Source: Xanthomarina arctica
GTDB taxonomy: Bacteria; Bacteroidota; Bacteroidia; Flavobacteriales; Flavobacteriaceae
Length of the DNA stretch: 64,000 nt
NCBI RefSeq assembly: GCF_014638915.1
Contig: NZ_BMFQ01000002.1
Coordinates: 682,001 to 746,000 of the forward strand
Direction: 5' to 3'
In this document: piece after piece, positions 16,612 to 26,525 of the stretch
How the letters are laid out: every line of letters starts with the position of its first letter
Position numbering within the stretch: position 1 is the first letter of the stretch
The notes under the pieces: model-generated
The model's input: the letters and a program-made list of their open reading frames with translations, nothing else
Told to the model about the DNA's origin: nothing
The model's database searches: none
Translations under genes and position numbers: made by a program

Positions 16612-17577
16612 ATGAGAGAAGTCGCTTTTATTAAGCAAAATAAAGAAAAATGGCTTGAATTTGAACAAAAAAGTTCAAATAATGATAAAAAAAGCCCCGA
16701 CGATTTAGCTAACCTACACATCAAAATCATGAACGATTTAGTGTATGCGCAAACCTATTACCCTAAAAGTAAAGTTACTATCTATTTAAACAAACTAGCT
16801 AAAACTAGTTTTGAAAATGTATATCATGCCAAAAGAAGAAATAAAAATGTTCTCTTAAACTTCTTTCTAGACACCGTTCCCCTACTCTCTTACAAGTATA
16901 AAAAATACATTTACATCTCTTTTATAGTTTTCTTTATCAGCTTTTTTATCGGTTTACTATCAACCTTTAACGACGATACCTTTGCTAGACAAATTCTAGG
17001 AAACGGCTATGTAGATCAAACTCTGGAGAATATAGAAAACGGCGATGCCATGGCTATTTACAAGGGCGGAAGCAATTGGGGTACCTTTATTGGTATCTAC
17101 GACAATAACCAGCGGGTGGGATTAAACATGTTTTTATCTGGGTTGTTTTTAGGAATCGGTACTGGTTTTTATGTCATGTATAATGCCATAATGGTGGCTG
17201 TATTTCAAGCGTTTTTCTATCAGCACAACAGTTTATTCGATAGTTTAAAAGGCATCTGGATTCATGGTACTTACGAAATCTTCGGAATGATTATAGAAGC
17301 GGCAGCTGGTTATATTATTGGCGCAAGCATTTTATTTCCAGGTACCTTAAAAAGATTTGAGTCCTTTAAAATAGGCGTTAGAGAAGCTTTTTATATTTTC
17401 ATTAGCACCATTCCTTTCACCATTATTGCCGCCTTTTTAGAAGGTTATATTACCAGATATTCTAATACAATGCCAATAATAGCATGCTTTGCCATTATTC
17501 TATTTAGTCTGGCCACCATTAGTTATTACTACCTTATTCTACCCTATCAAGTAGCTAAAAAACACGCCTTAAGATAA
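16612..17577 (+). CDS. SpoIIM/DUF95 family membrane protein
   Basis: The product has 321 residues counted from the ATG at 16612 (MREVAFIKQNKEKW), the usual start of this family; an ATG at 16594 and a TTG at 16561 are in frame. A helical cytoplasmic N-terminus is followed by several membrane segments. The GTFIGIYDNNQRVGLNMFLSGLFLGIGT segment is typical of the SpoIIM-like family (DUF95). This organism is not a spore former; the protein is part of the MoxR/DUF58 cluster. Its stop overlaps the next ATG by one base (TAATG). Confidence 0.85.
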   Translation: MREVAFIKQNKEKWLEFEQKSSNNDKKSPDDLANLHIKIMNDLVYAQTYYPKSKVTIYLNKLAKTSFENVYHAKRRNKNVLLNFFLDTVPLLSYKYKKYIYISFIVFFISFFIGLLSTFNDDTFARQILGNGYVDQTLENIENGDAMAIYKGGSNWGTFIGIYDNNQRVGLNMFLSGLFLGIGTGFYVMYNAIMVAVFQAFFYQHNSLFDSLKGIWIHGTYEIFGMIIEAAAGYIIGASILFPGTLKRFESFKIGVREAFYIFISTIPFTIIAAFLEGYITRYSNTMPIIACFAIILFSLATISYYYLILPYQVAKKHALR

Positions 17578-18296
17578 TGAAAAAGTGTTTGCTCCTTCTT
17601 TTCCTACTAACCTCTCTCATTGGATTTTCTAAGTCCTTTCAAGATACCTTACAAGCAAGTGAAGCTTCAAATACCTACAATAAAACCACAGAGTTTGAAG
17701 ATAAACTAGTTTTTATACCAGACCTTAAAGAGAAATACAACGATAAAGAGTTTACCTACGTAGACAATTTAAAAGAAGTAGAACCAGCTAAAGAAGAAGT
17801 TTCCTCGCCTGGTAGCATGGGATTGCTAGCCGCACTTGCCGGTTTTCTAACGTATTTTTTTCCCTTTCTTTTAGGAATTATAGTAGTTTTTATCATCCTG
17901 AAAGCCTTTCTTGGAACAGGTATGGATTTTTGGAATTTCAAGAAAGCCTCTAAAAAGGTAGCCGATAAATTAATTTATGAAGATGAAGACATCCATGAAG
18001 CAGATTTCAACAAACTCCTTGAAAACGCCATTACCCATGCAGATTATAGATTAGCTACCAGATATTATTACCTGTCATTATTAAAAAAACTGTCAGACAA
18101 AAAGTCCATAGCATATCATAAAGACAAAACCAATACAGATTACTTATTTGAAATAGAAAACAAAGATATTAGAAGCCAGTTTTCCCAAGTATCCCATATT
18201 TATAGCTATGTGTGGTACGGAGAGTTTCCAATAGATTCATTGAAATTTCAGACTGTAGAAAAGAAATATAAAACCCTATTTAACAGCATTAATTGA
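17577..18296 (+). CDS. DUF4129 domain-containing membrane protein
   Basis: The 239-residue product has a signal peptide (1-20), a periplasmic stretch, a membrane segment at about 92-112, and a cytoplasmic helical domain (RLATRYYYLSLLKKLSDK ... YSYVWYGEFPID) that matches DUF4129. It is translationally coupled to the SpoIIM gene (1-base overlap) and overlaps the next gene by four bases. Function unknown; the cluster suggests envelope-related work with MoxR. Confidence 0.82.
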   Translation: MKKCLLLLFLLTSLIGFSKSFQDTLQASEASNTYNKTTEFEDKLVFIPDLKEKYNDKEFTYVDNLKEVEPAKEEVSSPGSMGLLAALAGFLTYFFPFLLGIIVVFIILKAFLGTGMDFWNFKKASKKVADKLIYEDEDIHEADFNKLLENAITHADYRLATRYYYLSLLKKLSDKKSIAYHKDKTNTDYLFEIENKDIRSQFSQVSHIYSYVWYGEFPIDSLKFQTVEKKYKTLFNSIN

Positions 18297-19501
18297 ACGG
18301 CTTTAACAACATACAAAAGGGTTTCCTCCTACTTGCTTTATGCAGCCTAATAAGCTGTAATAATACCAACTGGAACGAGAACTTTAAAGAAAAGAACAAA
18401 AATCCTTTTGGCACTTATATTCTTTACAATGAAGCCGGAGAATTGTTTAAGGATCAGGAAGTCACGTACCTAAAAGAAAACATTTACGACTACCTATTCC
18501 ACAATGTAAAGGATACCACTTTTGGTAATTACATTTGTATTAAACCTAATGCCTATAAGCTTGACGAAGATGGTTTTGACTATTTATTATCCTTTATCAA
18601 TAAAGGAGATCACGCGTTTCTATCCCTTAATTACTTTAGCGAGCATTTAAGCGACACCTTACAATTTACCACAACCTATTTAGACGAAGCTATTTTTTCT
18701 CCGGAAGAGTTAAAACAACTAAAAGGAGAGCTATACTTAGAAAACACCAGTTTTAAACACCAGCCTTTTCTTTACGATAGAAATATAAGAAGAACCTACT
18801 TCGACAGCTATGACGAAAACAACACCATTGTTTTAGGTACCATAGAAATCGATGGCGTAAAGCAACCCAACTTCATTAAAGTCTATTATGGTAAAGGCGC
18901 TATCTTTTTGCATAGCAATCCGGTGGTATTTACTAATTACAACATGCTTAATGGCAACGAAAATTATGTAGAGAATGTCTTATCCTATTTACCAACCGAA
19001 GACATTCTATGGGATCCACAAATAAAATCTAGTAACTATTCTAATTCCAATGAAGAAGACCAGGAATCCATCTTTAAATTCTTCTTGCAACATCCAAGCT
19101 TAACATGGTTTCTAGGGGTTTCTTTTTTAGGATTAACCTTGTTTATGCTATTTAATGCCAGAAGAAAACAAAGAGCCATTCCAATAATTAAACCTTTACA
19201 AAATTCGACGATTGAGTTTGCTCAAACCATTTCTAATTTATATCTCAAAGAGGAAGATCATAAAAATTTAGTAGATAAAAAAATAGCCTACTTCTTAGAA
19301 AAAATAAGAGAAAAATACTTAATTGATACCAATAATTTAAATACCCAGTTTATTGAGAATCTAGCCTTAAAGTCTAACAATGACATACAAGGAACTAGAT
19401 ATTTAATAAACACGATAATAGCTTTAAATAAGAAAACAGAATGTTCTAAAAACGAGCTACTTATATTAAACAAAATGATAGAGAATTTCTTTAAAAAATA
19501 A
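18293..19501 (+). CDS. DUF4350 domain-containing lipoprotein
   Basis: The 402-residue product starts at the TTG 18293-18295, which overlaps the preceding stop (TTGA); no ATG fits better. The N-terminus is a lipoprotein-like signal (LLLALCSLISCNN). The DUF4350-type region spans about 40-240, and there is a membrane segment near 262-282 before a cytoplasmic tail. It sits between the DUF4129 and MoxR genes, the usual order in Bacteroidota. Confidence 0.82.
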   Translation: MNGFNNIQKGFLLLALCSLISCNNTNWNENFKEKNKNPFGTYILYNEAGELFKDQEVTYLKENIYDYLFHNVKDTTFGNYICIKPNAYKLDEDGFDYLLSFINKGDHAFLSLNYFSEHLSDTLQFTTTYLDEAIFSPEELKQLKGELYLENTSFKHQPFLYDRNIRRTYFDSYDENNTIVLGTIEIDGVKQPNFIKVYYGKGAIFLHSNPVVFTNYNMLNGNENYVENVLSYLPTEDILWDPQIKSSNYSNSNEEDQESIFKFFLQHPSLTWFLGVSFLGLTLFMLFNARRKQRAIPIIKPLQNSTIEFAQTISNLYLKEEDHKNLVDKKIAYFLEKIREKYLIDTNNLNTQFIENLALKSNNDIQGTRYLINTIIALNKKTECSKNELLILNKMIENFFKK

Positions 19502-19505
19502 CCTT

Positions 19506-20510
19506 ATGGAAGAACAAATCAACACAGAAGTATCAGAGAATTTAGAATTCAAAAATAGAATCGATGTCTCTGAATTACAAGAAGCTGTACACAATATAAA
19601 AAAGCAATTACAGAAAGTTATTGTGGGTCAAAAAGACATGATCGACTTACTAATTGTGTCCCTTTTAGCCAATGGCCATGTGTTAATTGAAGGTGTTCCA
19701 GGAGTAGCAAAAACCATCACAGCGAAACTACTTTCTAAAACTATGGATGTCGATTTTAGTCGTATTCAGTTTACCCCAGATTTAATGCCTTCAGACATTT
19801 TAGGAACCTCTGTTTTTAATGCCAAAACATCCAACTTCGAATTTAAAAAAGGACCTATCTTTTCTAGCATGATCCTAATAGATGAAATCAACAGAGCACC
19901 CGCAAAAACACAGGCTGCCTTATTTGAAGTCATGGAAGAAAAGCAAGTAACCATTGATGGAGAAACTTATAAAATGAAAGAACCCTTTATTGTTCTAGCT
20001 ACTCAAAACCCTATAGAACAAGAAGGAACTTACAGATTACCAGAAGCACAATTGGACAGATTTCTCTTTAAAATTAATGTAGAATACCCAACTGCCGACG
20101 AAGAATTAGAGATTATTATTAGAGAGCAAGGCCTCCAAAACACAACGAAAATAGAAAAAATAGAGAAAATAATTACGGGTCTAGAAATTGAAAAATACAG
20201 GGCGCTTGTCAATCAAATAAGTTTGGAGGAAAATTTACTAAAATACATAGCCAATATTGTGGTGAATACCAGATCCAATTCTTTTTTATATTTAGGAGCT
20301 TCCCCAAGAGCCAGCATTGCTATTTTAAAAGCTTCCAAGGCATTTGCCGCTATAGAAGGCAGAGATTTCGTAACCCCAGAGGATATTAAAAGAGCCTCCA
20401 CTCCAGTGCTTCAACACAGAGTTATTGTAACCCCAGAAAGAGAGATGGAAGGTTTAACTAGCAAACAAATTATCGAACAAATAATTGAAGCGGTAGAAAT
20501 CCCTAGATAG
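19506..20510 (+). CDS. MoxR family AAA+ ATPase
   Basis: The 334-residue product has a Walker A of MoxR type (GVPGVAKT, 63-70), Walker B LIDEINR at about 124-130, sensor 1 (ATQNP) and the C-terminal lid domain. MoxR ATPases act as chaperones for assembly or activation of partner proteins, often with DUF58 and VWA proteins. The DUF58 gene follows 38 bases downstream; no VWA gene is present in the window. Confidence 0.95.
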   Translation: MEEQINTEVSENLEFKNRIDVSELQEAVHNIKKQLQKVIVGQKDMIDLLIVSLLANGHVLIEGVPGVAKTITAKLLSKTMDVDFSRIQFTPDLMPSDILGTSVFNAKTSNFEFKKGPIFSSMILIDEINRAPAKTQAALFEVMEEKQVTIDGETYKMKEPFIVLATQNPIEQEGTYRLPEAQLDRFLFKINVEYPTADEELEIIIREQGLQNTTKIEKIEKIITGLEIEKYRALVNQISLEENLLKYIANIVVNTRSNSFLYLGASPRASIAILKASKAFAAIEGRDFVTPEDIKRASTPVLQHRVIVTPEREMEGLTSKQIIEQIIEAVEIPR

Positions 20511-20548
20511 TATAAGCATATAATAAGCGATTTTAATGCGTTAACCCA

Positions 20549-21883
20549 ATGAAAAAACTATACAGTTCCTTGTTTTTAAACAACAGATTCTTCTACATCT
20601 TAGCTGTAATATCAGTTTTATTTGTGGTAGGGTTTTTTGTACCAGTAGTTTTTTACATCTCTAAAGTCTTATTATTTATTCTAAGCCTTTTGGTGTTGGT
20701 AGACATATTCATTTTGTTTAATAAAACCACCGGTATTACCGTAGAACGATTACTACCTGAAAGACTATCTAATGGAGACGAAAACAAAATCACCCTTCAA
20801 ATAAAAAATACCTATCCCTTTTTAAGTCATCTATCCATTATCGAAGAACTACCTTTTCAATTTCAAAAGAGAGATTTCTTCTTTGATTTAGAGTTAAGTT
20901 CCAATCAAAACAAGACCATTCATTACAATGTACTTCCTACAGAAAGAGGTCTTTATAGTTTTGGACATGTTAATGTTTACGCTTCTTCCCCACTTAAGTT
21001 AGCCACAAAGAAGTATCAATTAGCTGAAGCAAAAGAGCTTAAATGTTATCCGTCTTTTTTAAAGCTAAGAGAATTTAATTTCAATGCTTTTACAGATGCG
21101 ACTATTTCATATGGAACTAAAAAAGTAAGACGCATTGGACACTCCTTAGAATTTGAACAAATTAAAGAATATGTTTCAGGCGATGATATTAGAACTTTAA
21201 ACTGGAAAGCTTCAGCCAAAAGAAATCAATTGATGATTAATCAGTATGTGGAAGAAAAATCCCAGCCTGTCTATTCTGTTATCGATAAAGGACGTGCCAT
21301 GCAAATGCACTTTAATAATATTACCTTGTTAGATTATGCTGTAAATGCCACTTTAGCTATAAGCAATGTTATTTTAAGAAAACAAGATAAAGCTGGCATG
21401 CTTTCTTTCTCCAGAAAGCTAGAAGACATTGTAGTTGCAGAGCAAAGAAACTCACAAATGAATTTAATTTCTGAAGCCCTCTATAATATAAAAACAGATT
21501 TCTCAGAATCGGACTTTAGTAGTTTATACGCTGTGGTAAAGCGAAAAATAACCAACAGAAGTTTACTCATCTTATATACCAACTTTGAGACTATGGATGG
21601 CTTAAACAGGCAACTTTCCTATTTAAGAGCTTTAGCTAAAAATCATTTATTGCTTGTTGTTTTCTTTAAAAACACAGAGTTAAATGCGGTTGTAAATTCC
21701 AAGTCGGAAAACATCCAAGATGTCTATGACACCATCATTGCAGAAAAGTTTATGCATGAGAAAAAAAGAATTGTAAACGCCCTAAAAAAATATGGCATTC
21801 AATCTGTTTTAACAGAACCACAAAACTTAACAGGAGATACCATTAATAAATATCTAGAATTAAAGTCTAGAGGCCTTTTTTAA
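20549..21883 (+). CDS. DUF58 domain-containing protein
   Basis: The 444-residue product has two membrane segments near the N-terminus (about 14-55). The diagnostic DUF58 segment GDDIRTLNWKASAKR lies at about 215-230, followed by a VWA-like fold (PVYSVIDKGRAM). It is the last gene of the SpoIIM-DUF4129-DUF4350-MoxR-DUF58 operon. It is probably a partner of the MoxR ATPase at the membrane. Confidence 0.93.
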   Translation: MKKLYSSLFLNNRFFYILAVISVLFVVGFFVPVVFYISKVLLFILSLLVLVDIFILFNKTTGITVERLLPERLSNGDENKITLQIKNTYPFLSHLSIIEELPFQFQKRDFFFDLELSSNQNKTIHYNVLPTERGLYSFGHVNVYASSPLKLATKKYQLAEAKELKCYPSFLKLREFNFNAFTDATISYGTKKVRRIGHSLEFEQIKEYVSGDDIRTLNWKASAKRNQLMINQYVEEKSQPVYSVIDKGRAMQMHFNNITLLDYAVNATLAISNVILRKQDKAGMLSFSRKLEDIVVAEQRNSQMNLISEALYNIKTDFSESDFSSLYAVVKRKITNRSLLILYTNFETMDGLNRQLSYLRALAKNHLLLVVFFKNTELNAVVNSKSENIQDVYDTIIAEKFMHEKKRIVNALKKYGIQSVLTEPQNLTGDTINKYLELKSRGLF

Positions 21884-21975
21884 TTAAAGTGGGATAAAGG
21901 AAGTTGTTAACATTTTAATTGGTAAAGAAGATAATATTGTTAAATTAGCAGACTTAACCTACAAAAAACAATAAA

Positions 21976-22344
21976 ATGAATTGGTATTTAAAAGTATTAA
22001 AACAGTATGCAGATTTTAGTGGAAGAGCTAGACGTAAGGAGTATTGGATGTTTTTTCTATTCAATATGATTATATCTTATAGTATTACTCTTTTATCTGT
22101 ATTTTTAGAAGTCCCTAGTTTAGCTATAGTATCAACATTATACAGTATTGCAGTTTTAATTCCAGCCATTGCAGTAGGAGTTAGACGCATGCATGATGTT
22201 GGAAAAAGTGGCTGGTTTTTATTAATCCCAATCTATAATTTAATTTTAGCTTGTACAGATAGTGATCCTGGACCAAACAAATGGGGACAAAACCCTAAAG
22301 AAGTTGGTAATGATAGTGTGATCGATTCTATAGGAACGGAATAA
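21976..22344 (+). CDS. DUF805 family membrane protein
   Basis: The 122-residue product starts MNWYLKVLKQYADFSGRARRKEYWMF, the DUF805 signature, and has three membrane segments. A conserved VRRMHDVGKSGW motif (about 74-85) precedes the last segment, and the tail contains DSDPGPNKWGQNP. Function unknown. It is a single gene between the DUF58 operon and a convergent oxidoreductase. Confidence 0.9.
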   Translation: MNWYLKVLKQYADFSGRARRKEYWMFFLFNMIISYSITLLSVFLEVPSLAIVSTLYSIAVLIPAIAVGVRRMHDVGKSGWFLLIPIYNLILACTDSDPGPNKWGQNPKEVGNDSVIDSIGTE

Positions 22345-22426
22345 ATTTTCCCGTTTACAATAACTTATAAATCTTGTTTATTTTTGTGCAATCTAGATGT
22401 TGCCACATAAAATAGACAAGATTTTT

Positions 22427-23431
22427 TTATTGCAACTCCTTCATAATTTCGGCAAACAATTGGTAAGAGCGTATTCTATCTTTAATATCATAGATATTAG
22501 TAACAGCAATCAGTTCGTCTGCTTCCGATTGTTCCATAAACTCCTTTACCTGAGCCTTTACGGTAGCTTTACTGCCAATAAAAGAATACTTAAGCATTTG
22601 GTGCACTTGTGGGTTCCGCATCACATCTCTAAGTTCCTCTGTCATGTCTGTTGGCGGTTTCACATAATCACGTTTCCCTGTAAAGATGCCAACAATCATT
22701 CTAATTAGAGAGGTTGATAAACGCTGAGCTTCTTCATCTGTATCGGCAATTATAATATTAACCCCTGCCATGACATAAGGTTTTTCTAAAACCTCCGATG
22801 GCTGAAATTCTCTTCTATAAACAGCCATAGCTTCCCATAAATGAGTTGTTGCAAAATGACTTGCAAAAGCATAAGGCAATCCTTTCTTAGCCGCTAAATG
22901 GGCACTATCTGTACTGGATCCCAAAATATACAACGGAACCTCAACGCCTTCTGCTACTGTAGCACGCACCATGGCATCTTCATTTTCTACAGAAAAATAG
23001 GTTTGTATTTTCTCCAATTCATTTGGAAAAGAATGAGCTGCCTTCATAAAATCCGAACGGATGGCTTGTGCCGTTTCCATATCTGTTCCGGGTGCTCGCC
23101 CTAAACCTAAATCTATTCGGTTAGGATACAAAGAACCTAAAGTTCCAAACTGCTCCGCAATAATTAATGGCGAATGGTTTGGCAACATAATTCCTCCGGA
23201 ACCTACCCGAAGCGTGCTAGTTCCTTCGGCCACATAACCAATCAATATAGAAGTAGCACTACTTCCTATGGTTGCTGCATTATGGTGTTCTGCCAACCAA
23301 TAACGCGTGTATCCATATCCTTCGGCATGCTGTGCTAAAGAAAGACAATTATTAAAAGTTTGTTTCAAAGTGGTGCCTTCAGAAACTAAGGCAAGGTCTA
23401 AAATAGAATAAAGAGTAGGTTCTGTTTTCAT
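22427..23431 (-). CDS. luciferase-like (LLM class) flavin-dependent oxidoreductase
   Basis: The 334-residue product has the LLM fold of the MsnO8-type group. Features are RYWLAEHHN near 42-50, GSGGIMLPNHSPL near 77-89, and RIDLGLGRAPG near 104-114. The flavin is reduced F420 or FMN in the superfamily; FMN is likely here because Bacteroidota generally lack F420. Substrate unknown. It stands alone, convergent with the DUF805 gene. Confidence 0.9.
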   Translation of the reverse strand: MKTEPTLYSILDLALVSEGTTLKQTFNNCLSLAQHAEGYGYTRYWLAEHHNAATIGSSATSILIGYVAEGTSTLRVGSGGIMLPNHSPLIIAEQFGTLGSLYPNRIDLGLGRAPGTDMETAQAIRSDFMKAAHSFPNELEKIQTYFSVENEDAMVRATVAEGVEVPLYILGSSTDSAHLAAKKGLPYAFASHFATTHLWEAMAVYRREFQPSEVLEKPYVMAGVNIIIADTDEEAQRLSTSLIRMIVGIFTGKRDYVKPPTDMTEELRDVMRNPQVHQMLKYSFIGSKATVKAQVKEFMEQSEADELIAVTNIYDIKDRIRSYQLFAEIMKELQ

Positions 23432-23657
23432 AATTAATTAATCCCCATTTAGAAGCGGTTTTTTTTCAATACTACAAAGTTACATAATGCTAAACAGAAT
23501 TAAATAATGAAATTCGTGTAATTAATAACAAAAATATTTACATCTTGAATTATTAGTGTTAATCGTATTCAAAAAGATATAGTAGCTAAAGCCATTTAAA
23601 AGTGAATGTGAAGTATCTTTGTAAAATAAACGAAGTTAGAAGTAAAAGAATAAATCC

Positions 23658-24245
23658 ATGATAGTTTTAATTGCCCCAGAAAAGGATCTCCCAAACGAAA
23701 TAGACATACTCCATGAGTTATTTCAGGAAGGTTTAGAATACTATCATTTAAGAAAGCCAGATAAAGATGTTCAAGCCTATGCCACTTATTTAAATAAAAT
23801 AGACACAAGCTATCACAACAGAATAGTGATTCACGAGCACCATGAGTTAATTAACACCTTTAATTTAAAAGGCATTCATTTTCAAGAGCAACAAAGAATT
23901 GATCATTTAGACAATCCAGGGAGATATTTTAAAAACCTGAGTCTCTTTGGAAAAACCATTAGTTCTTCGTTTCATGACCCTAAAGAATTGGAAGATTGTT
24001 ATTTTGAATTCGATTATCATTTACTTAGTCCTGTCTTTTCATCCATCTCAAAGGAAAGCATAACAGGACGTGGATTTGATGTAAATGGAATCGACAAAAG
24101 AATTATAGGGATGGGAGGCGTTACGGAAGATAACCTAAAAACCTTTGACACTTTAGGCTATAAAGGCATTGGTGTTTTAGGTGGTATTTGGAATAGTGAA
24201 ATTCCCGTAACTGTTTTCAAGAAAATGAAACAACATTTTCAATAA
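23658..24245 (+). CDS. thiamine phosphate synthase-like protein (ThiE/TenI family)
   Basis: This 195-residue TIM-barrel protein matches the ThiE/TenI family, with YYHLRKPDK near 28-36, GIHFQEQQR, and the phosphate-binding GMGGVTEDNL...GYKGIGVLGGIW. It is more divergent than the neighbour at 24303. A -7-like TATCTTTG lies at 23614-23621. It may be a TenI-like paralogue or a second ThiE. The two genes are 57 bases apart and likely co-transcribed. Confidence 0.82.
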   Translation: MIVLIAPEKDLPNEIDILHELFQEGLEYYHLRKPDKDVQAYATYLNKIDTSYHNRIVIHEHHELINTFNLKGIHFQEQQRIDHLDNPGRYFKNLSLFGKTISSSFHDPKELEDCYFEFDYHLLSPVFSSISKESITGRGFDVNGIDKRIIGMGGVTEDNLKTFDTLGYKGIGVLGGIWNSEIPVTVFKKMKQHFQ

Positions 24246-24302
24246 CTGGCGTAAGCAAAGAAATAGAAGGAATAAGATTAGTAAGCATAAAAAAACAAAG
24301 AC

Positions 24303-24947
24303 ATGATTATCCCGAAATTACATTATATAGCTCAAGGTGAAACTAAAAAAGAGTTACTAGAAAATATTCAGAAAGCCTGTACTTCTGGTGCTGAACTTGT
24401 GGAGTTACGTATGGAAAATGCTTCAGAAAACAAAGTTTTAAAAGTAGCCAAGGAAGCTATAAAAATCACCGAACATTTTCAAACCAGATTAATAATTAGT
24501 GGGCATTACAAAATAGCAAAAGAGATTAAAGCAGATGGGGTCCACCTAGAAAAAACGGACGTCGCTCCTACTGTAGTTAGAAAACATTTATACCCTTGGC
24601 AAAGTATTGGGGGAACTGCGAATACTTTAGCCGACTGTGAAAACTTATTGGATGAAGAAATCGATTATATTACTCTAGGACCTTTTAGAGAAACATCAAC
24701 GAAGGTTGATTTAGGTCCTGTTTTAGGACTAAAAGGTTATACTGCAATCACAGATATTTTAAAAACACCTATCCCAATTATTGGCTTTGGGGGCATTACC
24801 ACAGAAGATATTACAGACATTTTACAAACAGGAATTTCAGGAGTTGCAGTTTCTGAAGCCATTACCCAAAACTTTGACTCTATAAAAACATTCAACCAAT
24901 TATTAAAAGCATCTTCTACAGAAGAGCAACGTCATACTTTTGAATAG
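24303..24947 (+). CDS. thiE: thiamine phosphate synthase
   Basis: The 214-residue TIM barrel joins HMP pyrophosphate and thiazole phosphate to make thiamine phosphate. Seen are SIGGTANTLADCENL, DYITLGPFRETSTK (phosphate loop with TxTK), LGLKGY and PIIGFGGITTEDI, all characteristic of ThiE. The rest of the thiamine pathway and a TPP riboswitch are not visible here. Which of the two neighbouring paralogues is the main ThiE is an inference; this one keeps more of the motifs. Confidence 0.85.
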   Translation: MIIPKLHYIAQGETKKELLENIQKACTSGAELVELRMENASENKVLKVAKEAIKITEHFQTRLIISGHYKIAKEIKADGVHLEKTDVAPTVVRKHLYPWQSIGGTANTLADCENLLDEEIDYITLGPFRETSTKVDLGPVLGLKGYTAITDILKTPIPIIGFGGITTEDITDILQTGISGVAVSEAITQNFDSIKTFNQLLKASSTEEQRHTFE

Positions 24948-24966
24948 CCTATTTTAAATGGATAGT

Positions 24967-26175
24967 TTAAGAAGGTTTATTGTTAGTTTTGGCGGCTCTT
25001 ATTTGTTGAAATAACTCTTTAAACAAACCACGAGCAATCAATATTTTCATAATCTCATTGGTGCCAGCATAAATCCTGGCTACTCTATTATCTGCATACA
25101 TTCTGGCAATGGGATAATCCCACATATAGCCATAACCTCCAAATAACTGCAGGCATTCATCTACCACTTTTCCATGCATCTCGGTAGCGGCATATTTAGC
25201 CATGGAAGCGCTTTCAGCAGTTAATTTATGCTCTGCTAACAAAAGCGTACAGCGATCTAAAAATGCTTGATGCAATTGTAATTGCGTAGCACATTCGGCT
25301 AGTTTAAATTGCGTATTCTGAAAACCAGCAATGGGTTGCTTAAAAGCCCTTCTTGTAGACGTATAGGCAATGGTTTTTTCTATAGCACCTTCTGCGCCAC
25401 CAATAGCATTAAGCCCTACTGTTAAACGCTCTCTAGCTAATTCGGTCATCATAATTTTGAAACCCATGCCTTCTACTCCTAGTAAATTCTGTTTTGGTAC
25501 TTTCACATTATCAAAAAACAACTCACAAGTATCCTGAGCTTTCATACCTATTTTCTTAAAAGGAACGCCCTTTTCGAAACCTTCATAAGCACTCTCCATG
25601 AGTAATAAAGACACGCCTTCTTTCTCTGTACCTGTATTGGTTTTTACTGCAACTATAGACATGTCACTCATAAATCCATTGGTAATAAAGGTTTTCTGTC
25701 CATTTACCAAATAATGATCACCTTTATCTACGGCATTGGTTTTAATAGCTTTAAGGTCGCTCCCACAGTTAGGTTCCGTCATTCCAATAGATGTAATTAT
25801 TTTTCCGCTAGCCATTAAAGGAAGATACTTTTTCTTTTGAGCTTCGGTGCCATATTTTAAAAGATAAGGCGCTACAATATCGGAATGTAAAGAAAACCCA
25901 GGCCCATTAACGCCTTCTTTTCCCATTTCCTCAATAAGTAAGGCATTAAAACTAAAATCCAAACCTCCACCTCCATATTCCTCAGGCATATCCATACAAA
26001 GCAATCCTAATGCTCCAGCTCGTTCCCATATGTCACGGCTAACCATACCATTTTTCTCCCATTCGTCGGTCTGATCCAGAATCTCATTCTTAATGAAATC
26101 TTGAATCATTTCCTGCACCATTTTATGTTCTTCTGATGCGTATATTTCGCGTGCTAATAAAACATTCTGTAACAT
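24967..26175 (-). CDS. acyl-CoA dehydrogenase
   Basis: This 402-residue FAD enzyme catalyses the alpha-beta dehydrogenation of acyl-CoA. Motifs are SIGMTEPNCGSDL (FAD/substrate loop, about 132-144), FKKIGMKAQDTCEL, and the C-terminal IYAGTNEIMK, whose Glu374 is the expected catalytic base. Length is as usual for the family. Chain length and pathway (fatty acid or branched-chain amino acid breakdown) cannot be told. It is convergent with thiE. Confidence 0.93.
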   Translation of the reverse strand: MLQNVLLAREIYASEEHKMVQEMIQDFIKNEILDQTDEWEKNGMVSRDIWERAGALGLLCMDMPEEYGGGGLDFSFNALLIEEMGKEGVNGPGFSLHSDIVAPYLLKYGTEAQKKKYLPLMASGKIITSIGMTEPNCGSDLKAIKTNAVDKGDHYLVNGQKTFITNGFMSDMSIVAVKTNTGTEKEGVSLLLMESAYEGFEKGVPFKKIGMKAQDTCELFFDNVKVPKQNLLGVEGMGFKIMMTELARERLTVGLNAIGGAEGAIEKTIAYTSTRRAFKQPIAGFQNTQFKLAECATQLQLHQAFLDRCTLLLAEHKLTAESASMAKYAATEMHGKVVDECLQLFGGYGYMWDYPIARMYADNRVARIYAGTNEIMKILIARGLFKELFQQIRAAKTNNKPS

Positions 26176-26525
26176 ATAACCTGATATTAAAAAGTGTGAA
26201 CTCTAATATATTTCGTTGCTTCTTGTAGCTTCCTCTAAGGTAGATAAATCCAATGAGTTTTTTTAATTATTTGATTAAGACCTTTTAATGCAATTAAACC
26301 TCTCATGATTTATCTATGATTTTAAGCTCTAAGCCACCTATCAACTAACTATCAATCCCGTTTCGAACCTGTTAAACATTTTTCTCAGCTACTTTATATT
26401 TTTTTAATTTAGGTCAACCAATAAATTAACTTATAAAAGTACTTTCGTAACCGTATCATAATCTTTAGTTTTTACAGAGGTAAACTTCGAGAAGTAAATT
26501 GCACCCTTAAACTAAAAACTAAATT
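26176..26525. other. intergenic region between divergent genes
   Basis: About 350 AT-rich bases between the divergent acyl-CoA dehydrogenase and the large repeat protein. Promoters for both should lie here. A TACTTTCG at about 26441-26448 is a poor -7 candidate; I see nothing else. Confidence 0.3.

Noticed and set aside
23581-23657. TPP riboswitch upstream of the ThiE-like genes
   Set aside because: The leader is too short and lacks the conserved CUGAGA and related bases; only a -7-like TATCTTTG is seen.
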